From Candidatus Reidiella endopervernicosa (GTDB lineage Bacteria > Pseudomonadota > Gammaproteobacteria > GCF-013343005): a stretch of DNA of 64,000 nt. Positions 19,660 through 28,020 of the stretch are shown here, in pieces. Under the pieces are notes generated by a model. It ran no database searches, had not been told where the DNA came from, and saw nothing but the letters and a program-made list of their open reading frames with translations. Each line of letters opens with the position of its first letter. Position 1 is the first letter of the stretch. The DNA is taken from NCBI RefSeq assembly GCF_013343005.1, contig NZ_CP054491.1, positions 3,020,501 to 3,084,500 on the forward strand, given 5' to 3'. A program made the translations under genes and the position numbers.

Positions 19660-19718
19660 ATTTCAGGGTTAAGCGGGCAGCATGTCTGAGCGAAGCGAGT
19701 TCTGCCCGCGCCTGAAAT
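19660..19718. repeat. long imperfect palindrome beside the insertion sequence
   Basis: ATTTCAGG and GCGGGCAG on the left pair with CTGCCCGC and CCTGAAAT on the right around a 21-base loop. This belongs to the stretch from 19604 to 19776, which otherwise holds no gene and resembles dispersed intergenic repeats. Confidence 0.55.
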
Positions 19719-19776
19719 CACGAGAAGCGCAGGGAACCCGAAGGGCGATGTAGTGGGGCGTGTACGAGTCAAGGAG

Positions 19777-21060
19777 ATAGGTAACACTTAAGTCCAAGGA
19801 CATAGGTTACACTTTGACTGTCCAGTACGGCGTATCCCAGCCTTGCTTATCCCTCAGATCATAACTTCCGAGACGGATTGGGCCGAAATAAATTTCCCAC
19901 TTCCCATCGTCTATCTCTTCGATGCCTACCTGCTCTCCTGTTAGCAGATGAGAGACATACACCTGTCCACCATGCGCAGCTATCACGCCACATGAGTGCA
20001 CCTGCTTTATATCAAAATAGTCTGGGTATATCGGCTGTGGCAGACGACTTGGATATTCTCGTACTGAACGCACGTAGTGGCTTGAGGGCGTTGTTTGCCC
20101 TAAACCTTCATGTGGTCGTTGCTCGTTATACTCTCGCCTGAAGGCCTCGAACTGACGCTGCTGCGCGGCAAAGGATGCAGATGCAGGTCGTGTTGTGGCT
20201 CGTTTCATAGTGCGATGCATTCGCTCGTGACGGCCATTCTGCTGTGGCTTACCAGGCTCAATACGCTCCGGTACGATCCCTAGACGTATCCACCAGATCG
20301 ATAGCTTAGACAAGCCTGCAGTGGCTCGACTGGCAAAGGGAACGCCATTATCTGAGCGAATTCGCTGCGGTAGACCATACTCTTTAAACAGCTTGATAAA
20401 GCAACTCCGTGCAATTTGGGTCTTCGTACCTTTTACACCCTGACATCCCAGTAGATAACGGCTGTGATGATCCATCACGGTGAGCGGATAACACCACTGT
20501 CCATTGCCTAATTTGAACTGCCCCTTGTAGTCGGTGCTCCAGAGTTCGTTGGGTGCCGTTACAGGATCAAAAGGCTGTGGATAAGGGCTGACTCTCGTAC
20601 GCCTTTTACGGTGTTTTACCAGCCCTTCCGCATTGAGAATGTTGTAGATAGTGCTTTTGGAGGGTACTACCTGGTTGGGAAAACGCTGCTCCAATATCGC
20701 CCGAATCTTTTTGGCACCTAGCGGTACACGATATTTATTACGCAGCTCGATGATGGCTTTGCGGAGGGAGTAAGGCGTTGTGAGCGGGCTCCGGTGTGGG
20801 CGTCGACTCTGCTCTTTCAGCCCCTCAAGATTAGCTTGCCTGTACCGCTCCAGCCACTTATAACCTGTTTTTCGACTGATACCATAACGTCTGCATAGCT
20901 CACTATGACTGAAGTGGCCGCGAAGGTGATCTGCAATGAAGAGTAGCTTCTGATCCATAGGTTTCATCTCTTGCCAGGGCATGATCGACATCTCCTTTTC
21001 GTGGATGCCTTCAGCATAGGAAAAGTGTTACCTATGTACCTGGACTGATCTGTTACCTAT
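19777..21060 (-). mobile_element. IS481-type insertion sequence, about 1.28 kb
   Basis: The element contains one transposase gene and has imperfect inverted ends of about 40 bp. The left end reads ATAGGTAACACTTAAGTCC and the right end, inverted, reads ATAGGTAACAGATCAGTCC; a second ATAGGT..CAC block occurs about 27 bases further in at each end. No flanking duplication could be established. It sits within a patch of dispersed repeats in a decaying region. Confidence 0.8.
19807..20991 (-). CDS. IS481-family transposase
   Basis: The 394-residue DDE transposase has an N-terminal helix-turn-helix (FSHSELCRRYGISRKTGYKWL, residues about 30-50) and an integrase core. Acidic residues are seen in STDYKGQF, RSDNGVPF and NGRHERMHRTMK. 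The gene is intact and fills most of the element, so the copy could be active. It is the only transposase in the window. Confidence 0.93.
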   Translation of the reverse strand: MSIMPWQEMKPMDQKLLFIADHLRGHFSHSELCRRYGISRKTGYKWLERYRQANLEGLKEQSRRPHRSPLTTPYSLRKAIIELRNKYRVPLGAKKIRAILEQRFPNQVVPSKSTIYNILNAEGLVKHRKRRTRVSPYPQPFDPVTAPNELWSTDYKGQFKLGNGQWCYPLTVMDHHSRYLLGCQGVKGTKTQIARSCFIKLFKEYGLPQRIRSDNGVPFASRATAGLSKLSIWWIRLGIVPERIEPGKPQQNGRHERMHRTMKRATTRPASASFAAQQRQFEAFRREYNEQRPHEGLGQTTPSSHYVRSVREYPSRLPQPIYPDYFDIKQVHSCGVIAAHGGQVYVSHLLTGEQVGIEEIDDGKWEIYFGPIRLGSYDLRDKQGWDTPYWTVKV

Positions 21061-21471
21061 GTATATAACCCGTACCCGGCCTTCTCTTTCGTTAGTTTCT
21101 CTTGGCCGTGCAAGAGAAAGTAACCTGCCGCGAGTCAGCCACCCGCATTCATAAATCACGTCGCGTCAGCGACACAAACAAAACCAATCCGCGTGGGCAT
21201 AAAACCGATGCCCACCCTACCGCTCAATCAGCCAGCCTATTTGGAGGCTTACCTTTCGCGACCACACTGTGGCGGTATCTCATGCCTCGACATGGTGGGT
21301 ATTACTCCGTTCAACCCACCTACGTCATTACGTCCTTTCCATTAGTGAAAAGACCAACGGGGCCAGACTCGATTGATCATGATTTGCATACCCACAAGCC
21401 TTTACTAACGTATAATCCCGTCCAACTCGCAATTAGAACAAGCCAATTAGACTCATCTCGGAAGGCAGATC
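21061..21471. other. intergenic stretch without a supported gene
   Basis: It holds fragments of dispersed repeats: a TTTCTCTTGGCCGTGCAAGAGAAA palindromic area near 21100, and the pairs GTGGGCA/TGCCCAC near 21190 and TGGTGGGT/ACCCACC near 21292. The open frame at 21102-21482 has repeat-derived composition and no family match. Confidence 0.5.
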
Positions 21472-22794
21472 ATGGTATTTAAAAACCCAACCGCAACTGG
21501 ACTTATTGTCGGATTGATGGTGATTCAATCACTATTCGCTGATCCTACTCCTCCGGCAACCCCGATCACCGTTGAATACGATGATACAAGTTATATTTTA
21601 ACTACCAACTATTTTAGTTTTTCCGATAACCCTGAATTATTAGAAGCACAGCCTTGGTGGGAGGACCCAGACCTCGCTATAGGCCTCGCTGAAACAGTCC
21701 AATTTCAACTGGGAACCTCTGTAGACTCACAAGACACATCCCCTTCAGGGGAAGCCCTCGGGCCACTGTTTGCTTACAAAGATCATCTGAGCATTGCCTG
21801 GGATGGAAGCGGTGCCTGCAACGATTGTCACACCTCTGATGACCCAACCTATTACGCTATCGATATAACCAGTAGCGTAACTAGCATTGAAAACACCCAT
21901 AAGGCATTCAAGCTTTTTTCATTAGCAGAAGACACGGTTATCCACGGTGCTCATAGTCGCCCACTATCCAGACAAGTTACTAAAAACAAGAGGGCGTTCT
22001 GGGTTGCTGGAGATTGGGGTGTCGACAACCACTACAACAGCAACGCCACCGCAAAACTGGCAGAAGTTGGTGTGGGCTACAATTATGGAACCACACAAAT
22101 CAACGCCTCTCTGGGTAAAACCTGGGTCAGACAAGAGTTAGATTACAACGGAAGCGCTGATGGTGATGGTAAATATTTCATTCTGGAGAGCATTTATCAC
22201 AATGCCAGTTCTGAGAACTTATTTGTAACCCTTGGCCTTTACCACCATCGATGGGACGCCGAAATAGAGCGCGGTTATCTCTTCGGTGCCACACCATACT
22301 TATCATCAGGCAACCCTGAAATATCCAGCTGGGGGGTTAGAGCAAGACTTGATTGGCAAGACCTATATTTGGCGAACAGTTTTCAGATCAGCCCATACAT
22401 AGATCTCACGCACAGAGATGTAAGCACTGAGTCATACACAGAGACGGGTGGCGCATTACCAGCATCGTTTGATCGTCATGATGAAAACGTCACCGACATA
22501 CGGTTGGGCTTCAACGCAAGCAAACCCATTGCCAATTCACAGATCGCTTTCGCGACTAGCCTTGAAGTTGCACACCGACTCAATTACGAGGATGCAAACA
22601 TCTCTGGTCATGTACCAAACGCATATACATTCAATTTCACTGGCCAAGACTATGATAAATCGACATGGTACAAAGTTGGTATTGGCGTAGAGAACAGCTC
22701 AGACAACGGGAAGTTTTCAGTTATGTTGAATACCACGACGGAAGGCGCAATGCCTACCAGGTGGATTGCAGCATCCTGGCAGACAACGTTCTAA
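21472..22794 (+). CDS. autotransporter-type outer-membrane protein with a CxxCH motif
   Basis: The 440-residue protein has a signal peptide (residues 1-23, cleavage near SLFA), a short passenger of about 130 residues, and a C-terminal beta-barrel domain from about residue 160 onward. The HGAHSRPLSRQV ... WVAGDWG linker is typical of autotransporter barrels, and the protein ends in a terminal Phe. The passenger has the QPWWEDPDLAIGLA block and a CNDCH motif at residues 116-120, which matches the haem c attachment pattern. That a passenger domain carries haem is speculative; two lone cysteines are also possible. It lies between repeat-rich stretches in an accessory region. Confidence 0.7.
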   Translation: MVFKNPTATGLIVGLMVIQSLFADPTPPATPITVEYDDTSYILTTNYFSFSDNPELLEAQPWWEDPDLAIGLAETVQFQLGTSVDSQDTSPSGEALGPLFAYKDHLSIAWDGSGACNDCHTSDDPTYYAIDITSSVTSIENTHKAFKLFSLAEDTVIHGAHSRPLSRQVTKNKRAFWVAGDWGVDNHYNSNATAKLAEVGVGYNYGTTQINASLGKTWVRQELDYNGSADGDGKYFILESIYHNASSENLFVTLGLYHHRWDAEIERGYLFGATPYLSSGNPEISSWGVRARLDWQDLYLANSFQISPYIDLTHRDVSTESYTETGGALPASFDRHDENVTDIRLGFNASKPIANSQIAFATSLEVAHRLNYEDANISGHVPNAYTFNFTGQDYDKSTWYKVGIGVENSSDNGKFSVMLNTTTEGAMPTRWIAASWQTTF

Positions 22795-23097
22795 AGCATG
22801 CGCCAGCTCCGGATTACATTCCATTTCATCCGGGCTACGGACTAGACTTTCCGCGTGGCGCGTACGTGCCTACCCTACGGTTCTATGTTGGTTGGGTTGA
22901 ACGCAGTGAAACCCAACAAATTATCCAAGCCCTAACCACATCTCCCATTGGGGGGTATCACTTTCACCCCAAGGGCACTTCCTCGCTTCGCTCAGGGCGC
23001 GCTAATCCCACCCTACATTCCGTTGCCTGTTGTCTGTTACCTGTTTCCCCACCCCAATGGCATAATAGCCACCAAAATCAAAACACTTGGAGAGACC
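22795..23097. repeat. intergenic repeat fragments
   Basis: The stretch contains a half copy of the CATCCGGGCTAC palindrome (about 22827-22841) and a GTTGGGTTGAACGCAGTG / AAACCCAAC repeat (about 22889-22920). Both are common dispersed types. No supported gene lies here. The FKBP start follows directly, with GGAGAG as its ribosome site. Confidence 0.5.
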
Positions 23098-23448
23098 ATG
23101 ACCACTATCACCACCGATTCAGGCCTGCAGTATGAAGAGATCACCATTGGCGAAGGCACCGAGGCGACTGGCCGCGGTCAGACCGCTGTTGTCCACTACA
23201 CCGGCTGGCTTGAGGATGGCACCAAGTTCGACTCAAGTGTTGATCGTAACGATCCGTTCAGCTTCCCGATGGCCTGTGGTTATGTGATCAAGGGTTGGGA
23301 CGAGGGTGTTGTCGGCATGAAGGTTGGCGGCAAGCGCAAGCTGACCGTCCCCTCCAACCTCGGTTACGGCGAGAACGGTGCCGGTGGTGTAATACCCCCC
23401 AACGCAACACTGATCTTTGAGGTTGAGCTACTCGAGGTCTCTGAGTAA
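23098..23448 (+). CDS. FKBP-type peptidyl-prolyl cis-trans isomerase
   Basis: The 116-residue single-domain prolyl isomerase has no signal peptide, so it is cytoplasmic. Family motifs are VVHYTGWLEDGTKFDSS, FPMACGYVIKGWDEGV, YGENGAGGVIPPNATLIFEVELL. The ATG at 23098 is chosen because GGAGAG stands 6-11 bases upstream and the sequence before it is repeat-derived. The nadC gene starts 5 bp after its stop, so the two are probably co-transcribed. Confidence 0.93.
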   Translation: MTTITTDSGLQYEEITIGEGTEATGRGQTAVVHYTGWLEDGTKFDSSVDRNDPFSFPMACGYVIKGWDEGVVGMKVGGKRKLTVPSNLGYGENGAGGVIPPNATLIFEVELLEVSE

Positions 23449-23453
23449 CAGCG

Positions 23454-24326
23454 ATGGAGCAGGCGCTGATCGAGGAGATTCGGCGGAACGTCGCCACCGC
23501 ACTGGAGGAGGATATCGGCAATGGTGATCTCACCGCCGCGCTGATACCCGTTAACGCCCTCTCCACGGCAACGGTGATCTGCCGTGAGGCTGCGGTGATT
23601 AGTGGTCGCCCCTGGTTCGATCAGGTGTTTCATCAGATCGATGCCACTATCACTGTCGAATGGTTGGTTTCGGAGGGTGAACAGGTCGCAGCCGACCAGC
23701 CGCTCTGCACTCTGCACGGCTCTTCGCGGAATCTGCTCACCGGTGAGCGTGCTGCGCTCAACATTCTGCAGACCCTCTCCGCTACCGCAACCGCCACCCG
23801 CCACTACGTTGATCTGATTGCTGGCAGTGGGGCGACCATTCTCGATACACGCAAGACGCTGCCGGGATTACGCCACGCGCAGAAGTACGCGGTGAGATGC
23901 GGTGGCGGACGGAATCACCGCATCGGTCTCTTCGACGCGATATTGATCAAGGAGAACCACATCGCCGCTGCCGGTTCGATCACCGCTGCGCTACTCACGG
24001 CACGTGCCAGTGTCGAAGAGGGCGTGATGATTGAGGTAGAGGTGGAGGTGGAGGTGGAGGTGGAGGTGGAGGATCTGGCACAGCTGGAAGAGGCGTTACT
24101 CTCCGGTTGCAAACGGATTCTGCTCGACAATATGCCCCCTGAGCTGCTGCGCCGTGCCGTTGAACTCAACTGCGGACGGGCCAAACTGGAGGCCTCCGGC
24201 GGGATTACCGATGAGACGATCGTCTCGATTGCCGCCACCGGCGTTGACTACATTTCGATCGGTTCCCTGACCAAGGATATTCGTGCCGTCGACCTTTCGA
24301 TGCGGCTCGCCGAAGGTGTGTCATAA
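23454..24326 (+). CDS. nadC: nicotinate-nucleotide pyrophosphorylase (quinolinate phosphoribosyltransferase)
   Basis: NadC converts quinolinate and PRPP to nicotinate mononucleotide in de novo NAD synthesis. The 290-residue protein has ALEEDIGNGDLTAALIP near the N-terminus, ERAALNILQTLSATAT, DTRKTLPGLRHAQKYAVRCGGG, and the C-terminal LEASGGI and GVDYISIGSLT. It is a little longer than usual because an EV dipeptide repeat is expanded at about residues 194-205. Its product is also the phosphoribosyl donor used by CobT, which is encoded elsewhere in this window. Confidence 0.95.
   Translation: MEQALIEEIRRNVATALEEDIGNGDLTAALIPVNALSTATVICREAAVISGRPWFDQVFHQIDATITVEWLVSEGEQVAADQPLCTLHGSSRNLLTGERAALNILQTLSATATATRHYVDLIAGSGATILDTRKTLPGLRHAQKYAVRCGGGRNHRIGLFDAILIKENHIAAAGSITAALLTARASVEEGVMIEVEVEVEVEVEVEDLAQLEEALLSGCKRILLDNMPPELLRRAVELNCGRAKLEASGGITDETIVSIAATGVDYISIGSLTKDIRAVDLSMRLAEGVS
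24033..24068 (+). repeat. in-frame hexanucleotide repeat (GAGGTR)x6 in nadC
   Basis: Six tandem copies of GAGGTA/GAGGTG encode (Glu-Val)6 where the family normally has one or two. The unit length is a multiple of three, so copy-number change keeps the frame. Confidence 0.9.
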
Positions 24327-24438
24327 GGCACACTACAGGAAAATATTTTTCACTTATTTTGAATGTAAGTTACGCCACACTTCTTAAGAAGTTTCTTAAA
24401 GTATTCGCTAACAACCTGTCACAACACAACTTTAACCG

Positions 24439-24461
24439 TTATCCACAAAAGCTGTGGATAA
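24439..24461. promoter_or_regulatory. palindromic pair of consensus DnaA boxes
   Basis: TTATCCACA (24439-24447) and its inverse TGTGGATAA (24453-24461) form a perfect inverted pair separated by five bases. A third match to the consensus in the inverse orientation, TGTGTATAA, is at 24644-24652. They lie in a 429-bp AT-rich non-coding stretch between nadC and rimO that otherwise shows no gene. Consensus DnaA boxes suggest DnaA binding; the purpose (origin, titration or promoter control) is not shown. Confidence 0.55.
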
Positions 24462-24643
24462 CTCTGTGGAGTAATTGGTAGATGAATGCGCTAGCCCGCA
24501 CTACGACTGGTATTTCGTTAGATTGATGAAATCTGCATCACAATATTTTTCTTTATAAATAACAACGTTTTACAGCATTTAATAATATACCAACCTGTTG
24601 CATAGGAAATTAATTCACCGAATGTTGCAATTGCATTACCCCC

Positions 24644-24652
24644 TGTGTATAA
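24644..24652 (-). promoter_or_regulatory. possible third DnaA box
   Basis: TGTGTATAA is the complement of TTATACACA, which fits the TTATNCACA consensus. It is 112 bp upstream of rimO. A single nine-base match is weak evidence on its own. Confidence 0.35.
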
Positions 24653-24755
24653 GCGATTCTCCTTCGCGGGGCTATGTTGCTGAAAAACGGCTATACCAGC
24701 ATGGATACCGGGTTTATCGCGAAAAACTGGTCGGAGAAAAAAGATTCCTAATCAA

Positions 24756-26069
24756 ATGAACAATCAAGGTGGAAAAATCGGCTTTGTCAGCCTCGGCTGC
24801 CCCAAGGCGACGGTCGACTCAGAACGCATTCTGACGCGACTACGTGCCGAGGGTTATCAGCTCGCCCCCGACTACGATGAAGCGAACCTGGTGATTGTGA
24901 ATACCTGCGGTTTTATCGATAGCGCCGTGCAGGAGTCACTCGACGCGATCAGCGAGGCGATGGATGAGAACGGCAAGGTGATCGTTACCGGCTGTCTCGG
25001 TGCCGATGAGGGACGAATCCGCGAGGTCCAGCCCGATGTGTTGGCCGTAACCGGCCCGCAGGCGTTCGAGGAGGTGATGGAGGCGGTCCACGGTCAGCTC
25101 CCCGAACACAACCCACATATTGATCTGCTCCCCCCTCAGGGGATCAAACTCACCCCTCGCCACTATGCCTATCTAAAGATCTCCGAGGGGTGTAACCAGT
25201 CGTGCAGCTTCTGCATCATCCCCTCAATGCGCGGAAAACTGGTCAGCCGTCCCATCAATGAGGTGCTCGACGAGGCAGAGCGCCTTGCTGGGGCCGGGGT
25301 GAAGGAGCTGCTGGTGGTCTCACAGGATAGCGGTGCCTACGGGGTAGACACCAAATACCAGACCAGTTTCTGGCAGGGACGGCCGGTGAAGAGCCGTCTC
25401 ACTGAGATGGCGAAGATTCTCGGTGATATGGGGATGTGGATTCGCCTCCACTACCCCTATCCGCACATCGACGAGCTGCTGACGTTGATGGCCGATGGCA
25501 CCATTCTTCCCTACCTCGATGCGCCGCTACAGCACGCCAGTCCGCCCATCCTCAAGGCGATGCGTCGCCCTGCGAACAGCGAGAATGCATTGCGCCGCAT
25601 TGAGCAGTGGCGACGTGACTGCCCTGACCTGACCCTACGCAGCACCTTTATTGTCGGCTTTCCCGGCGAGACCGAAGAAGACTTTGAAACCCTGTTGGAT
25701 TTCATCGAAGAGGCGGGTATCGATCGAGCCGGTGCCTTCACCTACTCCGCCGTTGAAGGGGCCACAGCTAACGAGCTACCGGGTGCGGTGCCCGAAGAGC
25801 TGAAGCTTGAGCGCCTGGAGCGGCTAATGGAACGTCAGGAGGAGATCAGTGCCGATCGTCTGGCGGCCAAGGTCGGTCGCAAGATGAGGGTGTTGGTCGA
25901 TGATATCGAGGGTGATCTGGCGATTGCCCGTAGTGGTGGCGATGCGCCTGAGGTCGATGGGGTAGTGATCATCAACGATGGCGGCGAGCTGCCGGTGGGT
26001 GAGTTTGTCGAGGTGGAGATCGACGCCAGCGACGCCCACGATCTTTGGGCACACCGCATAGAGCGTTAA
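24756..26069 (+). CDS. rimO: ribosomal protein S12 methylthiotransferase
   Basis: RimO is a radical-SAM enzyme that adds a methylthio group to Asp of ribosomal protein S12. The 437-residue protein has an N-terminal UPF0004 domain with cysteines in [16 protein letters not shown] and TGCLG for the second Fe-S cluster, the radical-SAM motif CNQSCSFC (about residues 146-153), and a C-terminal TRAM domain. The [12 protein letters not shown] wording separates RimO from MiaB. The start is preceded by a long AT-rich non-coding stretch with DnaA boxes. Confidence 0.96.
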   Translation: MNNQGGKIGFVSLGCPKATVDSERILTRLRAEGYQLAPDYDEANLVIVNTCGFIDSAVQESLDAISEAMDENGKVIVTGCLGADEGRIREVQPDVLAVTGPQAFEEVMEAVHGQLPEHNPHIDLLPPQGIKLTPRHYAYLKISEGCNQSCSFCIIPSMRGKLVSRPINEVLDEAERLAGAGVKELLVVSQDSGAYGVDTKYQTSFWQGRPVKSRLTEMAKILGDMGMWIRLHYPYPHIDELLTLMADGTILPYLDAPLQHASPPILKAMRRPANSENALRRIEQWRRDCPDLTLRSTFIVGFPGETEEDFETLLDFIEEAGIDRAGAFTYSAVEGATANELPGAVPEELKLERLERLMERQEEISADRLAAKVGRKMRVLVDDIEGDLAIARSGGDAPEVDGVVIINDGGELPVGEFVEVEIDASDAHDLWAHRIER

Positions 26070-26071
26070 AC

Positions 26072-26326
26072 CTATTCGATGCACTCGTCGACGGGATCAA
26101 ATGATGTGATCAGGTCGAGGCGTAGGCGAATCGCATCACCCAGCGAACTCTCGGCAATCAGATACTCCGAGCCCTCACGGGTCTCCAGATCGAGCGGCAT
26201 AACCGTATCAATGTGTGCCGTGCCCGTTACATCGCTCCAGCTCAAGCGCAACCGGCAGCGATGCATAATCGCCACCTCGAAGCGGCTGTAGAGCCCGCAG
26301 TCGATTGGTGTGTAGTCATCACTCAC
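26072..26326 (-). CDS. rof: Rof (Rho-binding antiterminator) family protein
   Basis: The 84-residue protein has the Rof/YaeO pattern: YTPIDCGLYSRFEVA at the N-terminus, a beta-barrel core and LRLDLITSF near the C-terminus. In E. coli, Rof binds Rho and inhibits termination. Its ATG overlaps the apbE stop by 4 bp, so it is translated with apbE. It converges with rimO, with 2 bp between the stop codons. The family call rests on short motifs and length. Confidence 0.75.
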   Translation of the reverse strand: MSDDYTPIDCGLYSRFEVAIMHRCRLRLSWSDVTGTAHIDTVMPLDLETREGSEYLIAESSLGDAIRLRLDLITSFDPVDECIE

Positions 26327-27399
26327 TCTACATCCCCCTCAAATAGCGGTCCGCTCACCACCACCTTTTCCGGCATCTCGCCATCGATCATCAAGCGCTT
26401 TTTCATTGCCGGGTTGAGATAGAGCGTTCCCGACTCATCGACCAGCAGTGCATAACGAATCCCCATGTTACGAGCGACGCGGTGCCAACCCTCAACTCCG
26501 GCAACCACCAGTGCCGTAGCGGCGGCATCGGCGACACTCCCCCTGTTATGAATAACAGTAGCAGAGGCGATGTGACGCACCGGCATACCATCGCGCGGAT
26601 CGATGATGTGCGGATAGCGTTGACCTTTGTACTCGTGATAGCGCTCATAGTTACCGGAGGTAAAGATGCTCTCATCACCCTCCACCTCTAGTGCTGCAAT
26701 CACTCCCTCTCCCTGCGGATGTTTGATACCGATGCGCCAGTTGCGTCCGCCCCGCTGGCCGATGGCACGTAGGTCGCCACCCGCATTGACGATAGCGTGT
26801 TCAACGCCCATCGAGCGCAGCCGCTGGATAGCGAGATCGACGGCATAACCCTTGGCAAAACCACCAAAATCGAGCTGCACCGCCGGATTACCACTACGCA
26901 CCAGGCGGCCATCAATGAAGATCTGATCCATTGCAGGACGCTGCGCAATCAGTGCTGCGATCTCCTCGGCCGTGGGTGGTGGTCCGACCGGCAGCTCATC
27001 GCTGTGAAAACCCCACAGATCGATCAAGCCGCCAATTGCGGGATTGAAAAGTCCATCGCTCTGCAGATAGAGCTGCCGAGACTCCTCGATCACCGGTAGC
27101 AGTGACTCGAGCACCTCTATCGAACGCCCCTCGCTAAAGGCAACATTAAGATCAACCAGCGGCCCCGGTTTCCAGGCGTGCCACTCGTAGTGCATCTGCT
27201 GAAAGTCAGCGGCCACCGCATCGATCGCCTCACCGGCCTGCTTCTTATCAGGCCCCCAGACCGAGACATCAACCAGAGTACCGAAGATGTAGATCTGCTG
27301 GTGATGGAGCGCGTCGCGCGAGCAGGCCGATAACAGTAGTGCAGCAACAAGGGTAAATAGCAGCGATTGTCGTTTAAACCGATATTGAATCATTTCCAT
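26323..27399 (-). CDS. apbE: FAD:protein FMN transferase, lipoprotein
   Basis: ApbE attaches FMN covalently to Thr of membrane flavoproteins such as NqrB/NqrC and RnfG/RnfD in the periplasm. The 358-residue protein has a lipoprotein signal with lipobox LLLSAC at about residues 21-26, then FGGFAKGYAVDLAIQRL, VNAGGDLRAIG and HIIDPRDGMPV, the family's FAD- and Mg-binding segments. No nqr or rnf gene is in the window, so the target protein is elsewhere. A small acidic protein gene lies just upstream on the same strand. Confidence 0.94.
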   Translation of the reverse strand: MEMIQYRFKRQSLLFTLVAALLLSACSRDALHHQQIYIFGTLVDVSVWGPDKKQAGEAIDAVAADFQQMHYEWHAWKPGPLVDLNVAFSEGRSIEVLESLLPVIEESRQLYLQSDGLFNPAIGGLIDLWGFHSDELPVGPPPTAEEIAALIAQRPAMDQIFIDGRLVRSGNPAVQLDFGGFAKGYAVDLAIQRLRSMGVEHAIVNAGGDLRAIGQRGGRNWRIGIKHPQGEGVIAALEVEGDESIFTSGNYERYHEYKGQRYPHIIDPRDGMPVRHIASATVIHNRGSVADAAATALVVAGVEGWHRVARNMGIRYALLVDESGTLYLNPAMKKRLMIDGEMPEKVVVSGPLFEGDVE

Positions 27400-27405
27400 T
27401 CCGAG

Positions 27406-27897
27406 CTACTCAATATGTGGATTGGCGAGCACCTTAAAGACAACCGCCTGCTGATTACAGCGTTTATCGGCCAGCGAGAGCAGACCGGTGACGACACGAC
27501 CAAGCAGCTGCCACGCCTCGGGGGCCTTATCCTGCCAGCTGTAACTACTGTTATTGCCGCCACTGGTCAGGGTGAGTGTGTAGATAGGTGCAACTGACTC
27601 GGCAACCTGCGGCGGCACAGCCGGTATCGGCTCACTGCGTAGCTGCTCGAGCAGAGGTTCCACCTCAGAAGCCGAAACGAGAATCTCTGACGAGGCGGTG
27701 GTACGCCACTCCGGACCCTCATCCTCAAGATAGTCCTCATCACCCTCTTCAATCAGCGAGTGCATATGGCAGGCGAGATGGTAGATCACCTGCCCATCAC
27801 GCCCCTCAGGGCGCAGCTCGATCTCGGTCACTCCCTCATCCTGCTCATCAACGATCAGCGACAGGGTCGGTTTGCTCTCATCTGTTACAGCTTCCAT
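27406..27897 (-). CDS. acidic protein of unknown function
   Basis: The 163-residue protein is acidic, without signal peptide or membrane segment. It has a middle stretch LIEEGDEDYLEDEG and a C-terminal helix-rich part (WQLLGRVVTGLLSLADKRC). I do not recognise the family. It lies 6 bp upstream of apbE on the same strand, so the two are probably co-transcribed, which is the only hint to its job. Confidence 0.6.
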   Translation of the reverse strand: MEAVTDESKPTLSLIVDEQDEGVTEIELRPEGRDGQVIYHLACHMHSLIEEGDEDYLEDEGPEWRTTASSEILVSASEVEPLLEQLRSEPIPAVPPQVAESVAPIYTLTLTSGGNNSSYSWQDKAPEAWQLLGRVVTGLLSLADKRCNQQAVVFKVLANPHIE

Positions 27898-28020
27898 TCC
27901 CTGATCTTAACTCAGAGACTCCCTCTTCATAGAGTGAATAGCCTGCAAACCGTACTTGCAGCGTGGTGAAGCAGCCAGGCCAATACGGTTACAATGGAGC
28001 GATAATCCTGCCCGATCGAT

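Noticed and set aside
21102-21482. 126-residue open frame before the autotransporter gene
   Set aside because: It consists of dispersed-repeat sequence, has no ribosome site and no family features; it overlaps the real start downstream.
24033-24068. CRISPR-like or regulatory repeat
   Set aside because: The unit is six bases, in frame, and inside a conserved enzyme gene; no spacers exist. No CRISPR array was seen anywhere in the window.
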